From: Rhodocollybia butyracea
Taxonomy: Eukaryota > Basidiomycota > Agaricomycetes > Agaricales > Omphalotaceae
Direction: 5' to 3'
Assembly: GCA_015501585.1 (NCBI GenBank)
Contig: JADNRY010000271.1
Location: 19,485 to 83,484 of the forward strand
DNA: 64,000 nucleotides
Both the position numbers and the translations under genes were made by a program. Under the pieces are notes generated by a model. It was not told the DNA's origin. It did no database searches and was given only the letters and a program-made list of their open reading frames with translations. Below are positions 33,596 through 46,222 of the stretch, piece after piece (position 1 is the first letter of the stretch; each line of letters starts with the position of its first letter).

Positions 33596-35222
33596 AACAT
33601 GGAGACATACTTCGATGAATCTTGTATTGACGGTTGAGAAATTGCGACCGCCAATTGGCAGCTAATGACAAGGTTGAATATCGGAGAGATACAAATCTGG
33701 GAGAGAAATTCACAGGAGATTTCATTGACATGGTGCAGCAACAATGTAGCTACTATTGATAATCTCAAGTTCGGTCTACAATCGCAGGTACAATCGATTA
33801 TTATCCGTCAATCCGGTCTAGATAACGCCCCAAACTGCAACAAGGTTGGATCATGAAGATAGTGGTCCCGGAACGGCGATGTTTATTATTATTCAATGAA
33901 ATGCTCACGTCTGGGTTCGATGGGGACTAGGGTTCTAAATACTGATAAAATTTTGGGACTCAGTACTCAGGATGAACTTTAGTCAGCGAAGAGGAAATCT
34001 GACGGAGAGACAAGGGTCTACATAGTATTCATTAACATCAATCCTAGATATGGAAAAATACTGTTCGAACTATACCCCATTGATGCAGCAGTTGGCCGAA
34101 CTCAGTCCAAACTACAATATCCCGGTCCGGTCCGCGTTTTTCTTTGGCGTTTTTCTCTGCATCATCCGATGTCCCAACTCCAAATGCCTTTCCCTAGCCC
34201 TTTTGGTTTGATAACTGGAAATCGACACGGAGCCAGGAATTCACGTATAATTGCTATCCCTGTAGTGTAGAGTTTTCACGCAAAAGTCTAGTACATTCAG
34301 CTTTGTCTTACAATGCCTATCTAAATTCTTACAGGTTACTTGTCTAGCAGTTCTAGGTTTTCTGTACCTGCAGCTCGAGATATAACACGCCAGAGCAAAT
34401 ACAACGACTATCAATGCCAACAAATCTGTTCGTCTGGTTTGGTTCATCTTTCCACAGCTTGGTCCAATGTGCTTCAACAAGATCTCTGTCCGCTGGAGGA
34501 AGACTCAAAAATTTGAATGCTAGGCTATCTGGATTTAGACGAAAGTGAAAAGAGCGGAAATGTTGAGCGCGAGCATCAAATGGAAGCAAGCCATAACATC
34601 GTTCGTGTTTTCTCTCTTCCACTTCAAGCCTGCTTTAAACTCTCTCTCTCCAGACCTGGCAGTGGCTACTCAAGATTTCAATGCTACTCATTCAGTCCGC
34701 TTGCGTTCGGCGTTCCACTGCTTGAACGACAAGCTACCACCGCCGCCGTAGCAGCTAGGAAATAGGAATTCTCTAGCTGTAGTTTGGTTTTGATACTCGT
34801 GTTGATACCTCTCATGCAAGATTATGCTCAAAGAGAGTATTGGATGCCCTTCCAGAGCCGTCTCCTGCTTGTTCAACCCGAATCCCTGGACTTTATCCCT
34901 GTTATTTCCGAGCAGCGATGTGACAAAAAACATTCGGTCCCAGCATCGGGCATTGATAATATTGATGGTCAACGGAGGACTAATCCGTCTAGGAATGGCG
35001 CTGTGGGATTATAAGAGGAGCTTTGGATCTGGGTGCTCGCTTCTGCATTGGTGTGAGTTTTTTTTTTTTTTGTTGAACCATTCTTTGGTGTCTGTCCCAG
35101 CCATCTTCCAAGTATTCGCCTTCCCTTTGACTTCCATGTCTTTTGTCGATTTCATCGGTACATCAATGCATCAGGTTCGAACCGTTTCTGGCTCTTTAAT
35201 TAGTGTTCTGCATACAAGAATA
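33596..35222. other. copy A continuation, no gene recognised
   Basis: Aligns with copy B 58245-59850 with scattered indels. Short open frames occur on both strands but none matches a known family. It ends at TA (35221-35222), the target of Plavaka element 2. Confidence 0.5.
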
Positions 35223-35289
35223 CATCAGGAAAATACCCCCCATACTCTAGCTATCTTAGGGAGGCTAGGGCTCCTCCAGCGACTTAAAC

Positions 35290-35700
35290 TCCTCTAAGTT
35301 TTCCAAGACACTTGAGCTGCCAGAGACGAGGTTCACAAGGTTACTTTCACTTAGGCTTCCCTCAAGCTTACTCAAGTCACTCAAGTCACACTCAAGCCAC
35401 AGTCAAGCTCATCAGGTCCACCTGAGTGGCCGGATAGAGCTGCTCAGGTAGACCTTAAACCCACTTCAGTGAGCTGGAAGTGTTGCCAAGTTTCACTTAA
35501 GCCTAACTAAGTACACCTTAAGTTTGTTGAAGCAGAGTTGAGGTGTCCTCAAGTGTGTTCAAGTCTTCCTCCAGCTCATCCCAGGCTTGTTTTTGTCTGA
35601 CTTCAAGATAGTCCAAGCACAATAGAAGTAGACTTCAACATACTTCAGGTTGAATTGAAGCATACCATAAGTCAACTTGACTGTACTTAAGCACACTTAA
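35290..35700. repeat. left subterminal ctcaag/cttgag cluster
   Basis: Many copies of actcaag, cttgag and cttaag in about 400 bp (for example actcaagtcactcaag near 35371). A matching cluster occupies about 44690-45000 at the right end. Likely transposase binding region. Confidence 0.65.
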
Positions 35701-35978
35701 CGAGACGTTTTTGCACACACAGTAGCACATGAAACAACCTCTTAATGATCAATAAGAATTAATAAACCAGAATCAATAATTGTATTGCTGCAGTATTCTA
35801 CTTAACTACTGTAACTACCTAGAGAAATTAAACTGCAAAACAGTAACTAAACTCATGACTAATTTACCCCCAATAAATACAGACAAAAAGAGAGTGATAG
35901 AGTGGGTGAGAGTAGACTTATCAAATTAATTAAATGAATGAAAATGGTATATGACCAATGCCAATGTCCTCAAGATAC

Positions 35979-38146
35979 TCAAGAACGAACAGGTGATGAG
36001 CGAGGGGGAGATGATGAAGGAAAAGGTGAAGCACCTCCAGACGCAAGAGGTGAAGTAGCAGCAGCTTCAGCCTCTAATCCTTCAATGTCAACCTCAGTGA
36101 GGTCATCAGCCTCAACATCAAGCAAAAACTCTTTGTTGGATTGTGTGCTGCAACAATATAAGCATACTAATAAAATCTAAAGAAGTTGAAAATCACATAC
36201 AGAATCAACTTATACAACTCTCTTCCAAAATTGTCAGCCCAGATCGGAGCTTTCTAGGCAATCCTGTTGAATGATGAGAGATGATAGCAGTAACTGAAAA
36301 AAAATCAGTATTTATAAAGTCAAAGTTTATATAACATACCGAGGCCTAGCTGTATCGGAAAACTCCACATGTCTGTGAACTCCTTCAGAGTATTCCTGAA
36401 TTGCATGTTCGATCTATATGTAATGTCAAACTTAGTCCAGTGACAGTAAAAACATAGATGCACTTACAAAAGTAAGCATTAAAGCAACAGTAGTTGGTGC
36501 GATCTTCCTAACATTGACTATCTCTCTGAAGATTTCAATGTTTGCACCACCCTTAGTCGAGAACACTTCAAGGCGGAGAATATGGGCAACACCCTCACAC
36601 CCGAAAGGAAGCTTTGTATCGTAGGTTTTGAGCTAGCCAAAAAGATTAGAAAGTGAAAATATAGTAGTAAGACTTGTTACCTCAGTATCCACATCACTGT
36701 ACTTGTAGTGACCATCTTGTAAGAGCCATGCAACAAGGTCCCTCACCTCTGTAGGCCTCATTTTGCCGGGAATACCAAAGCGCGTGGAAACCCACTCTCT
36801 GGCGTTAGCCATGCAGTTAGTGAAAAACCCACTACGGGCGTAGCCAAGCTTTAGTTGAACAGGTTAGATAAATACAAAGGGAAAAACACATTATAACATA
36901 CAAATTGGACCAACTCCTGTTGCGTGTCGACACTGGCAAGAACTCTCGCGAATACTTCAATCATGTTATCTTCACCTTTGTATTCATTGGCAAGGTCCTG
37001 AAGAATCTCCATGTTGTACGAGTGTTTGTCCACCGGAAAGGGTTGCTTGATTGCAGTTGACCTCCTATTCATCTTCTTGCCTAGAATAGCCAAGCGGCGA
37101 GTCTTTGGCGTGAAATGTTTTTCCGTGATCTTACCACCTCGACGGCGGGCAGGCGGAGTGAGGATATTGGCGGACAAACTAGAGCGGGAGCGCGAACTGG
37201 AGGGAGAGCTTGAGAGACCTTGACGAGCTCGTGCTGATGCTTTTTTTGAAGGCGTTGAAGGTGCTGAGGAGACCTGCATCTGTAATGAAAAAAAGAGGTG
37301 AAGTGGGACAAGGCTAAGTGAGAGGATTATTACAAAAGATAAACACTGTCTTACATTGTTTGTGGGGAAATCCACGTCCATGCTGTCGTCGTCATCGCCT
37401 CCGGGGACAGAGACGGCGGCCATAACACCTTCTTCATTGTTTTTGTTGTTGTCATCACCATGACCGTCCCCTTGACCTAAGATAGAGCATGAAGGAACAG
37501 TGAGACCAGCACACATGATGGTCAAAGAAGAATACATACCTTCAAAAGTCGAATTGAACAAGAGAGCATCGGGGTCCTCATCAAGAGGCGCATCCAGATC
37601 CTGGTTGTCTTCTCCATTCTGTTCCTCCTCGTCAAGAGGAGGAACAGAATTACCATGACTGTCAAGGTCATGGTCACCAGGTCCATCAAGGACCTGGTGA
37701 GTGATGTCGTCGTCGTCGTTCTGAGCTTCTCGCATGGCCCTTGCGCGCCTGCGAATCTCTAGTGAGACTAGTTAGAAAATCAATAGTAAATGAAAAAAAA
37801 AAAATACCTTCATCCTGAGTCTGTTGAGTTTTTTGTTGGGTTTCCTTCTTCTTCTGGAGCGCCAATGCCTTGAGATCCACCTCCTTCTTCTTAGAGGCGG
37901 CCTTGGGCACAGGAGCCTTTGTCGCAGGGCTTTCGCCGCAGGCGCCTTTGCCACCGCTCCGCTGGTTTTTGGGCCAGGCTTAGCGGCGGCAGTGGCAGCT
38001 CTTGTCTCTAGCAAAAACAGAATTAATCAACCGAGTAAAAAAAAGAAGTATGTGTCTCTTACTTTGGGAAATGACAGTAGCTGAAGCTGAGAACAAAAGT
38101 ATCAGTAGGCAAAGTAAAACAAATAATGAAAAAACCTACATGGCAT
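35979..38146 (-). CDS. DUF6532-type cargo protein
   Basis: Multi-exon minus-strand gene from ATG 38146 (MPSSATVISQKTRAATAAAK after splicing) to the stop at 35979-35981. It has a basic N-terminus (ASKKKEVDLKALALQKKK), a long acidic stretch (GPGDHDLDSHG, PLDEEEQNGED), a Ser/Arg-rich basic stretch (SSPSSSRSRSSLSAN), then a C-terminal domain with FPVDKHSYNMEILQDLANEY, GIPGKMRPTEVRDLVAWLLQ, GCEGVAHILRLEVFSTKGG and PTTVALMLTFIEHAIQEYSEG. The last motif is typical of DUF6532 proteins, widespread in mushroom genomes. Function unknown; charge pattern suggests a nuclear or DNA-associated role (inference). One apparent frameshift near 37925 in the N-terminal Ala/Lys-rich part. Confidence 0.6.
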
Positions 38147-38639
38147 TTTGCATAGAGTAGAGAGATTAAGACAACGAAAAGAAAGTGAGGGGGAAAAGGA
38201 AAGGACACAAACTTTCAGGGTCATAGACGCACCTTTTATACGCCGCCCTTCGGCACTGTTGTGATGAACTTGGCGCGCAATACAATAGAGCCGGTTCATA
38301 TCATGCTAACGGAACTATCGAAACATCCATTTTATTTCAAACGTATGAGAACAAGAAACAAGAATATAAAAACAAAAACAAAACATCCACTCGCTGCCAG
38401 ATTCCAAAGTCGGACCCTCGGGAAAGAGAATGAGAGAAAAAGTGTAAAGAAAAGAAAATCAAAGAAAGTGGGGCAGTATGGGAGCCCGACGGAAGAAATC
38501 CGCAAATGTATATATGTAGTGTTCAGCGAGATAGTATTCAGCATCCTTCAACTCCCCGATTCCACGAAGTCGCGTTGAACAAAGCCTCTCCCCCTGGCGG
38601 ACTGTATCAGAATGCATGGGAGAGGATGACCGACTCCAT

Positions 38640-39530
38640 CCCCTCATTATCCGGAAGAACGTGTTTAAAGTGTCTTGTCGCAAGCGCGAATCTGAGTGTC
38701 CAAAGGCGGGAATCCCGGCCTAGAAATAGTCGGTTAGTGTCATAGTTACAACATTGACTATGGAAAATTACTTACTCGATACAGCCTTTCAACTACCAAG
38801 GAGTCCTCTGTGACTGCACCTACAACGTTGTGAAGAGAGTGAACTTTCCATGCGTCTGGTTCAGCAAATGTCGGCTTCACATCAACAAGCCAAGTAATCT
38901 GTGCTTTGATGAAAAGAATCATCTGCTGAGCGATACGCCATCTCATCACTGCTTGCTCAAAGAGTGATGGGATGGTTAGCTGGGATAGTAGGTGATGGAC
39001 TCGAGGGCGCAAGGTTTGAATATCCGGATCATTGACAAACCGAGGGCTGGCCGATGAGCTGAAGAGTTTGAGAAATTCAGCATGCAACTCCTGTATCATT
39101 GTGGGAGAGAGATGTCCGAGAGGTGCCCCCGACAATCTCTGCCCATCAATGGGCTCAAAATCATCCTCAGAAGGAAGAGCCCAGAAGATGTAAGTGTCGT
39201 TGCCAGCACCCGGATAACAAATGAGAGAATGAAAAGGAAGATTGTCGTTGAATGGCTGGGCGTTAAGAAGCATGTCGTGTTCGCCGTAGTGAAGCTGACA
39301 GCGCAGATGAACAGACTGAGGCTGGTTGAGAGACTTAAGTATGAGTGGGGGAATGGTTTTCATGTTTGGCGAGGTAAGAAAAATCCCCTCCTGTACATCG
39401 GGATAGCGAATACCAACCAGTCTGTCATACGCTTTGAGTAGCGCGTTCTCCCGTGGCTAGTTGGAGATGCTTCGTTCAGGAAGTGGGTAGAATGGCTTCA
39501 AATCAATGACTTACCACGATGTATGAGAAG
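38640..39530 (-). CDS. Plavaka 2 cargo protein, related to the hAT cargo
   Basis: Main minus-strand exon about 38770-39460 reads ALLKAYDRLVGIRYPDVQEG, LQPSEDDFEP-like text (actual: ALPSEDDFEPIDGQRLSGAP), QAVMRWRIAQQMILFIKAQI and VVGAVTEDSLVVERLYR. A GT donor at about 38770 joins an exon beginning AGIPAFGHSDSRLRQDT. An upstream intron near 39460-39520 is also clear. The segment from the EDDFEP block to AGIP aligns by eye with 21780-22310 in the hAT (same order, same spacing of W, GA-x-T and GIP). The downstream half is missing or frameshifted. Unknown function. Confidence 0.55.
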
Positions 39531-39559
39531 GTGTCTGGCTCTCAAAGTTAGCAAGAGAA

Positions 39560-41011
39560 CTAAATATAAATCACATAACTACATACCTGCGAAAGAGAAT
39601 GGTAGACAAGTCCAAAAAGTCTTCTTCGTCGTAGTACTGGGCAATCAGCGTTAGCAACGACGCCACTTTATCGATAACAGATTTTATCCTTACCTGGACT
39701 TAGTGTCCGAGTTCAATGTCGAGGCAGATCTCCAGCGTAAAGTTGGGTCTGTGTCAAATACTCTCGTCGATGTAAAGTCGCTCGAGAGTAGTAGATATTA
39801 ACAGCGTCAAGCTGATAAATACCTATGTTTTGAGTCAGTGTCAACGTCAAGTTGAACACTGAAGAGTTGGGCAAGGCTTGAGGCGAGGCTGATAAGGAGA
39901 GAGAGAGGAATGAAAGGAGGCGGGGACGAGACGATAAGAGTGGCCGTGAGCGTAAGAAAGAGAAAGTTTTATGCTTTGCCTGCACGTTCACGTGTTAACG
40001 AGTCAGACCGAAGACCAAAGCGCCAAAAGTTTCTCAAGTCCGAAGCGCCCGGGCCCCGCACAGGATACTCAGGTGACCTAAGTCACCTGAGCATCAACGT
40101 CGCCTCTTTCATCTATCACCACTACCTCTTCGCCTCCGCCACCACCTCTTCGTCGTCGTGATCCAATTTACTTGGATTGCGAACGCCTCGCCCAGTATGA
40201 GTTTGATATTCATACTGGCATGTTACCTCCTGGTGCTGAGTTTGACATTCAGCCCAGGCTTTCGTTGGCAGCCAAACTTGATGTTCAGCTGTCTCGTTGA
40301 CAATGTTTTCAAAGCAAGGAGATTCTAGCCGTAAGTTTTCTTATTCGTGGTACCTGTTTGGCTGGCAGTGCTGACTTTCTTGGGCAGCTGTACCGTTGAC
40401 ATTTTTGAACAATTGAGGGGATGGCAGTAAGTTTTTCGCCTTTTGTACCTACGTAGAAGCACTGATCTTGTTGTCCAGCTGTATCGTGGAATGGAGGAGG
40501 TGATTATGGTAAGTTTGTCTGTATGCTGTACACCATTAGTAGCACTGACTCCGGTTTCATTGTACTTACGGGGTTTAGACTCAAGGAGATAGCCTATCGG
40601 ATATCTTTTGTTCACCCTGGTAAGTATGCCGACTCTCGTTTTACCGCTTTATCCTGACTTGATAAGCTCCCAAGACTCATTCACCCCACGACAATAGAAC
40701 TTGACGTTCTAATAGGCTCATACCTGGCATTTGAGTTAGATACTCAAGGCCACCTGAACTCGATGTTCAGGCAGTTCAAATCCTGGCCACTCCGTGAATC
40801 TATCTATTATCGGTTAGCGTATTTTTCATTCATTCCGCAGTGATGACACTTACACAAAAACACAGGTCTTGAATTTCGCGCATTTGCGGGCGGATTCGGA
40901 TCCAGAAAACCAGAAAAATGTGAGTCATTTTTCTTTTTTTCTTGTCTTGTCTTGTCTTTCTCCCTGCAAATCCTGTTGACGAGACTGACTTCTTTCTTCC
41001 TTGTATTAGCT
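39560..41011. other. intergenic region of Plavaka element 2
   Basis: Contains the divergent starts of the minus-strand cargo gene and of the transposase. A short plus-strand coding-like run (LAQYEFDIHTGMLPPGAEFD, about 40180-40245) may be an exon of an otherwise unrecognised gene. No other structure seen. Confidence 0.4.
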
Positions 41012-44000
41012 ATGCCTCTTTGCCCTGCCGATTGCGGACGCTGGTTTGCCACTGACCGCAGTCTCAACAGTCACATTACCCAGGCTCAGTGTTGCATCTG
41101 GTATCGTGCACACCAGAAATCGGCAGCCATCGATAACTTTACAGTGCAACTAGATCAGGAGGACTTGGGCGAAGAATTCATGGCTAGGGCAATTGACGGA
41201 CATGCCAGTGAACCTCCGGAGATCAACGATGACGAGGCTGGAGAATTACTCCAACAATTCGAGGAAGAGCATGATGTGTTTCATTTTGTTCCAGTGGTTG
41301 AGGAACTTGCGCTTGGTCAAGCTGGTCCTGGGCCTTCCACACAATCTCACAGGGACCGTCTAGCAGATTGTCAACTAGGGGCCAAAGTTCAGTCCTTTGA
41401 TAATGAAGATCTTGTTATGTTTGATGTTGAGCACCCAACCGCCGGAGCACGCATTCGAATGGACAAGTCACTTTATGAGCAGTGGTGTGCCTCTCACAAT
41501 TTTTCCAATGACTCCCCGATGGATGGTAGCACTGAACCTTCCAATATCTATGCCCCTTTTGCGTCAGAGATGGATTGGCGTATTGCAGACTGGGTGGTGA
41601 AGGATAATATCGGGCATAGTTCACTCAACAGGCTGCTTGGAATACCCGGTGTGAGTGTTTTTGACACCTCTACTTCAATATCTGACCATCTTTATCTAGG
41701 TCATTGAGAAACTCGGCCTATCTTACACGAACATCGCTGGACTACACAAGTGTGTAGATTCAATACGGCGAGTGGAAGGTTTGCCGCTTGGCCTTCACTG
41801 ATCAGCCAGACGAAGAATTCGTTCTTTGTCATCGCGACGTTGTTGAGGTGGTAAAAAGTCTCTGGGGAGATCCCTTGCTCACAAAGCACTTGGTCTACCG
41901 CCCGAAGTCTGTTTTCCAGGACAAGGAGCATTCACGGCGGAATTATTCAGAAATGTGGACAGGCAAATGGTGGCAGTTCACCCAGGTACGCTTTCTCACA
42001 TGTCATTTTTTTTGCCTTTGCTCACTTGATTTAGGATAAGCTACCAAAAGGCTCAACCGTGGCTCCACTCATTATTGCCACTGATAAAACTCAGCTTACA
42101 GTATTCTCTGGCAGCAAGCAGGCCTATCCTGTATACCTCACTCTTGGAAACATACCCTGAGCTCTTCGACGCAAACCCTCGCAGCAAGCATGTGTTCTTC
42201 TTGCCTATCTGCCAGTCGAAAAGTTGAATAAGGCAGATCTCATTAGACGTGAGGCCACCGGGCGATATCACCGTCTATTCCATGAAGCCATGCGACAGGT
42301 AGTAATGGCCCCTCTCATAGCTGCTGGCAAGGATGGCGTTGAGATGGCTAGTGCAGATGGAGAAGTTCGACGTGTTCATCCTATTCTTGCAAGCTATGTC
42401 GCAGATTTTCCAGAACAGTGTTTAGTAACCTGCTGCAAGCATGGGACTTGTCCCAAGTGTTGGGCTTCTTTGAACGCACTTGACGAAAAAGGCCTGTTTG
42501 AGCCACGAACACAGTCCTGGACGCTAGGTGTGATGAGTGAAGCACGCTCCTCTACCACCTCTGCTGCTCAATACTTTGAGTCATGCATGAATCAAGATGT
42601 CTCGGGATACGTTTATCGTCCGTTTTGGGATGAACTTCCTCATACGGATATTCATCTCAGCATTACCCCAGACATTCTCCACCAACTTTATCAAGGTGTC
42701 CTTAAGCATATCATTGGCTGGGCTCAAAAGGTCCTCACTGAAGAAGAACTCAACCGCCGCATTCATTCTCTTCCCCCATCATATGGTGTCTGCCATTTCA
42801 AAAATGGCATTTCTGCTCTATCCCAAATCAGCGGCTCTGAACGCAAAAACATGGCAAAAATCCTTCTTGGGTGTCTCATTGGTTCTGACATGCCCAAGCC
42901 TGCTATCACTGCTGTTCGTGCTATTCTGGACTTCATATATCTCGCTCAATACTCACTCCATGATGATGAGACTTTATCATACATGGAGGATGCACTTCGC
43001 ACTTGGCATAAGCATAAGAACTGTTTCATTGTGTTGGACATTCGTGAACATTTCAATATTCCCAAATTCCATTCCCTTTTACATTATATCCAGTCCATTC
43101 AATTCTTTGGCGCCACAGACAACTATAACACCGAGATGTTCGAACGTTTACACATTGATTTTGCAAAAAAAGGATGGAGAGCATCCAATAAAAGTGATGA
43201 ATTTCCTCAGATGACACGATGGCTTTCACGCCAGGAAAATGTTCAATCCTTTAATCGTGAGCTGTCCTGGATTTTGGAGCAACAATCTTTGGCAGCTGCA
43301 TCTTCTTCCGTCACTTTGAATCCCATCAAGTCTCCATCCTCTTCTATTCTTCTTCCCAAGGTTCCAACTGCTCCCAACAAGTCCCTTCAAATCATCGAAA
43401 AAAACTCACTGCGTTCCGCTATTTTCCCAACACCTGAAAGCATATCTTGAAATGCTCAAGGTACAGGCCACACCTTCCACTGTTCAAGACGCACTTGAGA
43501 AGCAGTTACTGTTTCAACGCTTGGATGTATTTTATTTGTTCAAATTTTCACCAGAGAAATTAGAAGAGGGAATTGATATGAAAGATGTTGTTAAGGCCTC
43601 GCCACTGAATGGTGGAAGGTTTGACACTGTTGTTGTGTTGACTAGTGAGGAGGCTGAGAGCACTGGTCTTTCTGGTTTGCAACATTTCTATCTCTTCTGT
43701 GGCTTTTACACTAATGTTTATTTGTAGGTACACGTATAGGTCGGGTGAAGGTTATCTTCCGTTTACCCACAGAAGTGTCCCTTATTGGTTCTAATAAAAC
43801 GAAAGCTCCCCCGATCTGGCTACAAACAACTCTTGCCTTTATAGAGTGGTTTACAGCTCCATCATTATCAGACAGTGCCCGGGGTAGTCACAACATGGCA
43901 TCTGTTCAGAAATCTCCTAGAAGGACAACTGATAATTCACTCCCTTGGTCTATTATACCACTAGCTAATATTTGCCAGTCTTGTATGCTTGTTCCAGATT

Positions 44001-44098
44001 TCCGTAAGGTTCCCAATGTTTCGTCGTTACTTTCGTCTCAAGTTTTGGATTCGGTTGATCATTTTTTAATTAATAATTGGTTATCAGTTTACACTTAG
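41012..44098 (+). pseudogene. Plavaka transposase, inactivated
   Basis: Starts MPLCPADCGRWFATDRSLNSH (zinc-finger-like). Family motifs follow: FTDQPDEEFVLCHRDVVEVV, MWTGKWWQFTQ, IIATDKTQLTVFSGSKQAYP (first catalytic Asp), HGTCPKCWASLNALDEKG, ITPDILHQLYQGVLKHIIGW, NTEMFERLHIDFAKKGWRAS and, after a break, RLDVFYLFKF and WSIIPLANICQSC. Lesions are a frame break near 41770, an in-frame TGA near 42160 (GNIP-stop-ALRRKPS) and an A7 run near 43400 where A6 would keep the frame. The stop codon TAG at 44096-44098 takes its last base from the MITE inserted at 44098. Compared with the family the last few residues may be missing. Confidence 0.85.
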
Positions 44099-44546
44099 GC
44101 TCTGTTCAGTAGCGAGATCACCCTGAACTCGAACGTGAACCTCAAGTTTCATATTTCCATATACGATATTTGAAATCATATGAGTGACAATCCGGACCTC
44201 AGTCGCCGGTCACCTTACCACTGCGCGCTAACGCGTGCAATCGATAAGAAAGCCACTGCTAGCATACCACCGCGCTGCCCACAGGATTTTGGGCTTTGTG
44301 GATGCCCGTTGACGCGTTTTCTGATCGTTCAATGATGTATGTTGACTGCCAGCAACTCCCTCTTCTGTTTTATAAGCCATGAGGAAAGAAAAAGAGTACG
44401 CGTCTGGTCACAATTATTACATCTAGTTACAAGACATAGCGTCACATCAAAATCACATCAGACGAGGTTTCGACTTTACTTATTATAGGAATTTGAAACT
44501 TGAAGTTCACGTTGAGTTCAGGGTGAACTTGCTACTGAACAGAGCC
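44098..44546. mobile_element. Harbinger/Tourist-like MITE, 449 bp
   Basis: Inverted ends GGCTCTGTTCAGTAGC (44098) and GCTACTGAACAGAGCC (44546), extending imperfectly to about 60 bp. The 3-bp target repeat TTA lies at 44095-44097 and 44547-44549. TTA targets and GGC..GTT ends are typical of PIF/Harbinger MITEs. It has no coding capacity. Confidence 0.85.
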
Positions 44547-45005
44547 TTATAAAACTATATACAAGTAGTTCATTATATCTCCTCAGTGTTTTGTTAATAC
44601 TAGTGTTGGACTTTTGCAGTTAAAGTTGATGTAGTTCACGATCATTGAAGTCAGTTGTGTGTGTCACTGAGTGAAGGGTTTTCACAAATAACTTGAGTTC
44701 ACTCAGTAGTTTACAAGGATGCTTGAGTTTACATCTAGGACTAACAATTACTTAGGTGAGCCAAAGGGTATCTGGAGTAGACCCAGCTCATCAATACCAG
44801 GTATGACTGACTTGAGTGCACTGAAGTCATCAAATGATGAACCCAAGCACACCCAAGGCTAGGCATGGCTGAGCCCTGCTCTTGGATCAACCTGAGCTGA
44901 CTTGAGATGGCTTGGGAGGCTTGGGAGGCTCAAGTATAGGCTTTGAAGCCTCCTAAACCTGAGTGCACTTTAAACCCACTTGAGCCTGAAGTGCTTTTCC
45001 TGATG

Positions 45006-46222
45006 TAGGACCAACGACTTTACCAAGCTCAACGAGGTTCCCTATTTTGATACACACGCGCTATAATCTTCCATGTCTCTGCCACCATCTCAGCCGGAGC
45101 CACCAAGAGCAAACTACCACCCATTCCTTTGTCAAGTCCTTGCTAGACTTCCACACTGTTTCTCTCCTGTCTGCGGTGCCCGCCTCCGTTCCCCCATTGT
45201 TCAAGCTGTACACACCAGCCAAAGAGTGGTCCACAATGATTGAGGATCCATCATGGGTCATGGCTCTGTGACTTCCGAGAATGGTTTAAGCTCAGACAAT
45301 GTGCTGAGGACGTCTGAGGGGAAGGAAGGTTCCTGCCGCAGCTTCCCCGTCTGGGGCTAGTATTATTTCTGGTGGTGCCGTGCGGAGAAACACCTCGAAA
45401 CGGAAAGGTTTCGAACCCGTCAAGCGTCATGTTCAGAAGCATTGGTGTGGATTAGGTATGTGATTTGGATAGAAATACGAGAGGGGAGACATGGAATGGG
45501 GGAAGACGGACGAGAGATGGCTAATTGGGGAGGACGTTATCAGAACAGAGATGTGTTTCCACAGCTCGTTGTTCTTCCTTAGACTGGGAGACAAGACAAA
45601 GGTGGAGCTAGCTCGTTGTTTGCCGGTTGATATCCTCCTTGTAACTGTTCATTGTTACCCACTCCCTCAGACATTTATTTTCTTCCCTTCTTCATTACGC
45701 ATCCCTTCCGGCATCGGTATCTCCTCTAGTCTTACCTTGTCTCTCTCTCCCTCATTACCTCTAAAAAAATGTTTACTCTCCCCATCTAAATCTCTCCATG
45801 CCACAAGTGACCATCTGCTTTCGTTGTCACCTCCATCTTGTCAACAAAGCCTACTGTGAAAAGTCCTGAAGCTAGAAGAATGTCACACAGAAATACTGAC
45901 ATTTGTACTGGAATCAATGTCATCGTTTTCTTTTTGCCGCTTGCTTGTCATAAGACGGCCAATTATTCTTACACCGTCAAGTTCCCATCCGAATCCATGC
46001 GCAATGACCGAGACCTCATTGTCTTCATAGAATCGTGAGTGGAAGACTAACGCACCTTCATCCCGCAAGAGCGCGAAGAGATCATAACTGTCACTCCAGC
46101 TGACAGATTTCTACTGTCTATGCGTGAAATATATATACTGAGCTATGGAAATACTGGCACAAGCAAGCTAGGCATTATCTTTGACGCCTTGGGGAAGGTC
46201 AGGTAAATGATCAATATTGAAC
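45006..46222 (+). other. copy A continuation: unrecognised gene remnant
   Basis: Aligns with copy B about 59846-61060. A coding-like plus-strand run (RTFIPQEREEIITVTPADRF then LLSMREIYILSYGNTGTSK, about 46049-46170) has diverged copies at 60905, 62075 and 62555. Upstream stops and indels make an intact gene unlikely. Family not recognised. Confidence 0.45.

Larger units (their letters stand above)
35223..45005 (+). mobile_element. Plavaka-type DNA transposon 2, 9.8 kb
   Basis: Inverted ends CATCAGGAAAA (35223) and TTTTCCTGATG (45005), with flanking TA on both sides. Excision gives caagaataggacc against caagaacaggacc in copy B. The subterminal 400 bp at each end are packed with ctcaag/cttgag motifs. 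It carries a broken Plavaka transposase (plus strand), two minus-strand cargo genes and a nested MITE. Confidence 0.85.

Noticed and set aside
34241..34447. Small minus-strand membrane protein frame (MNQT..LLALIVVVFALACYIS), with a counterpart at 58964-59101
   Set aside because: It is present in both copies, but the C-terminus differs in length, substitutions show no preference for silent sites, and overlapping frames are equally open.
45838..46038. Hsp70- or actin-like ATPase as identity of the shared remnant
   Set aside because: I considered this for the NTGTSKLG stretch but found no phosphate-binding loops or order of motifs that would support it.
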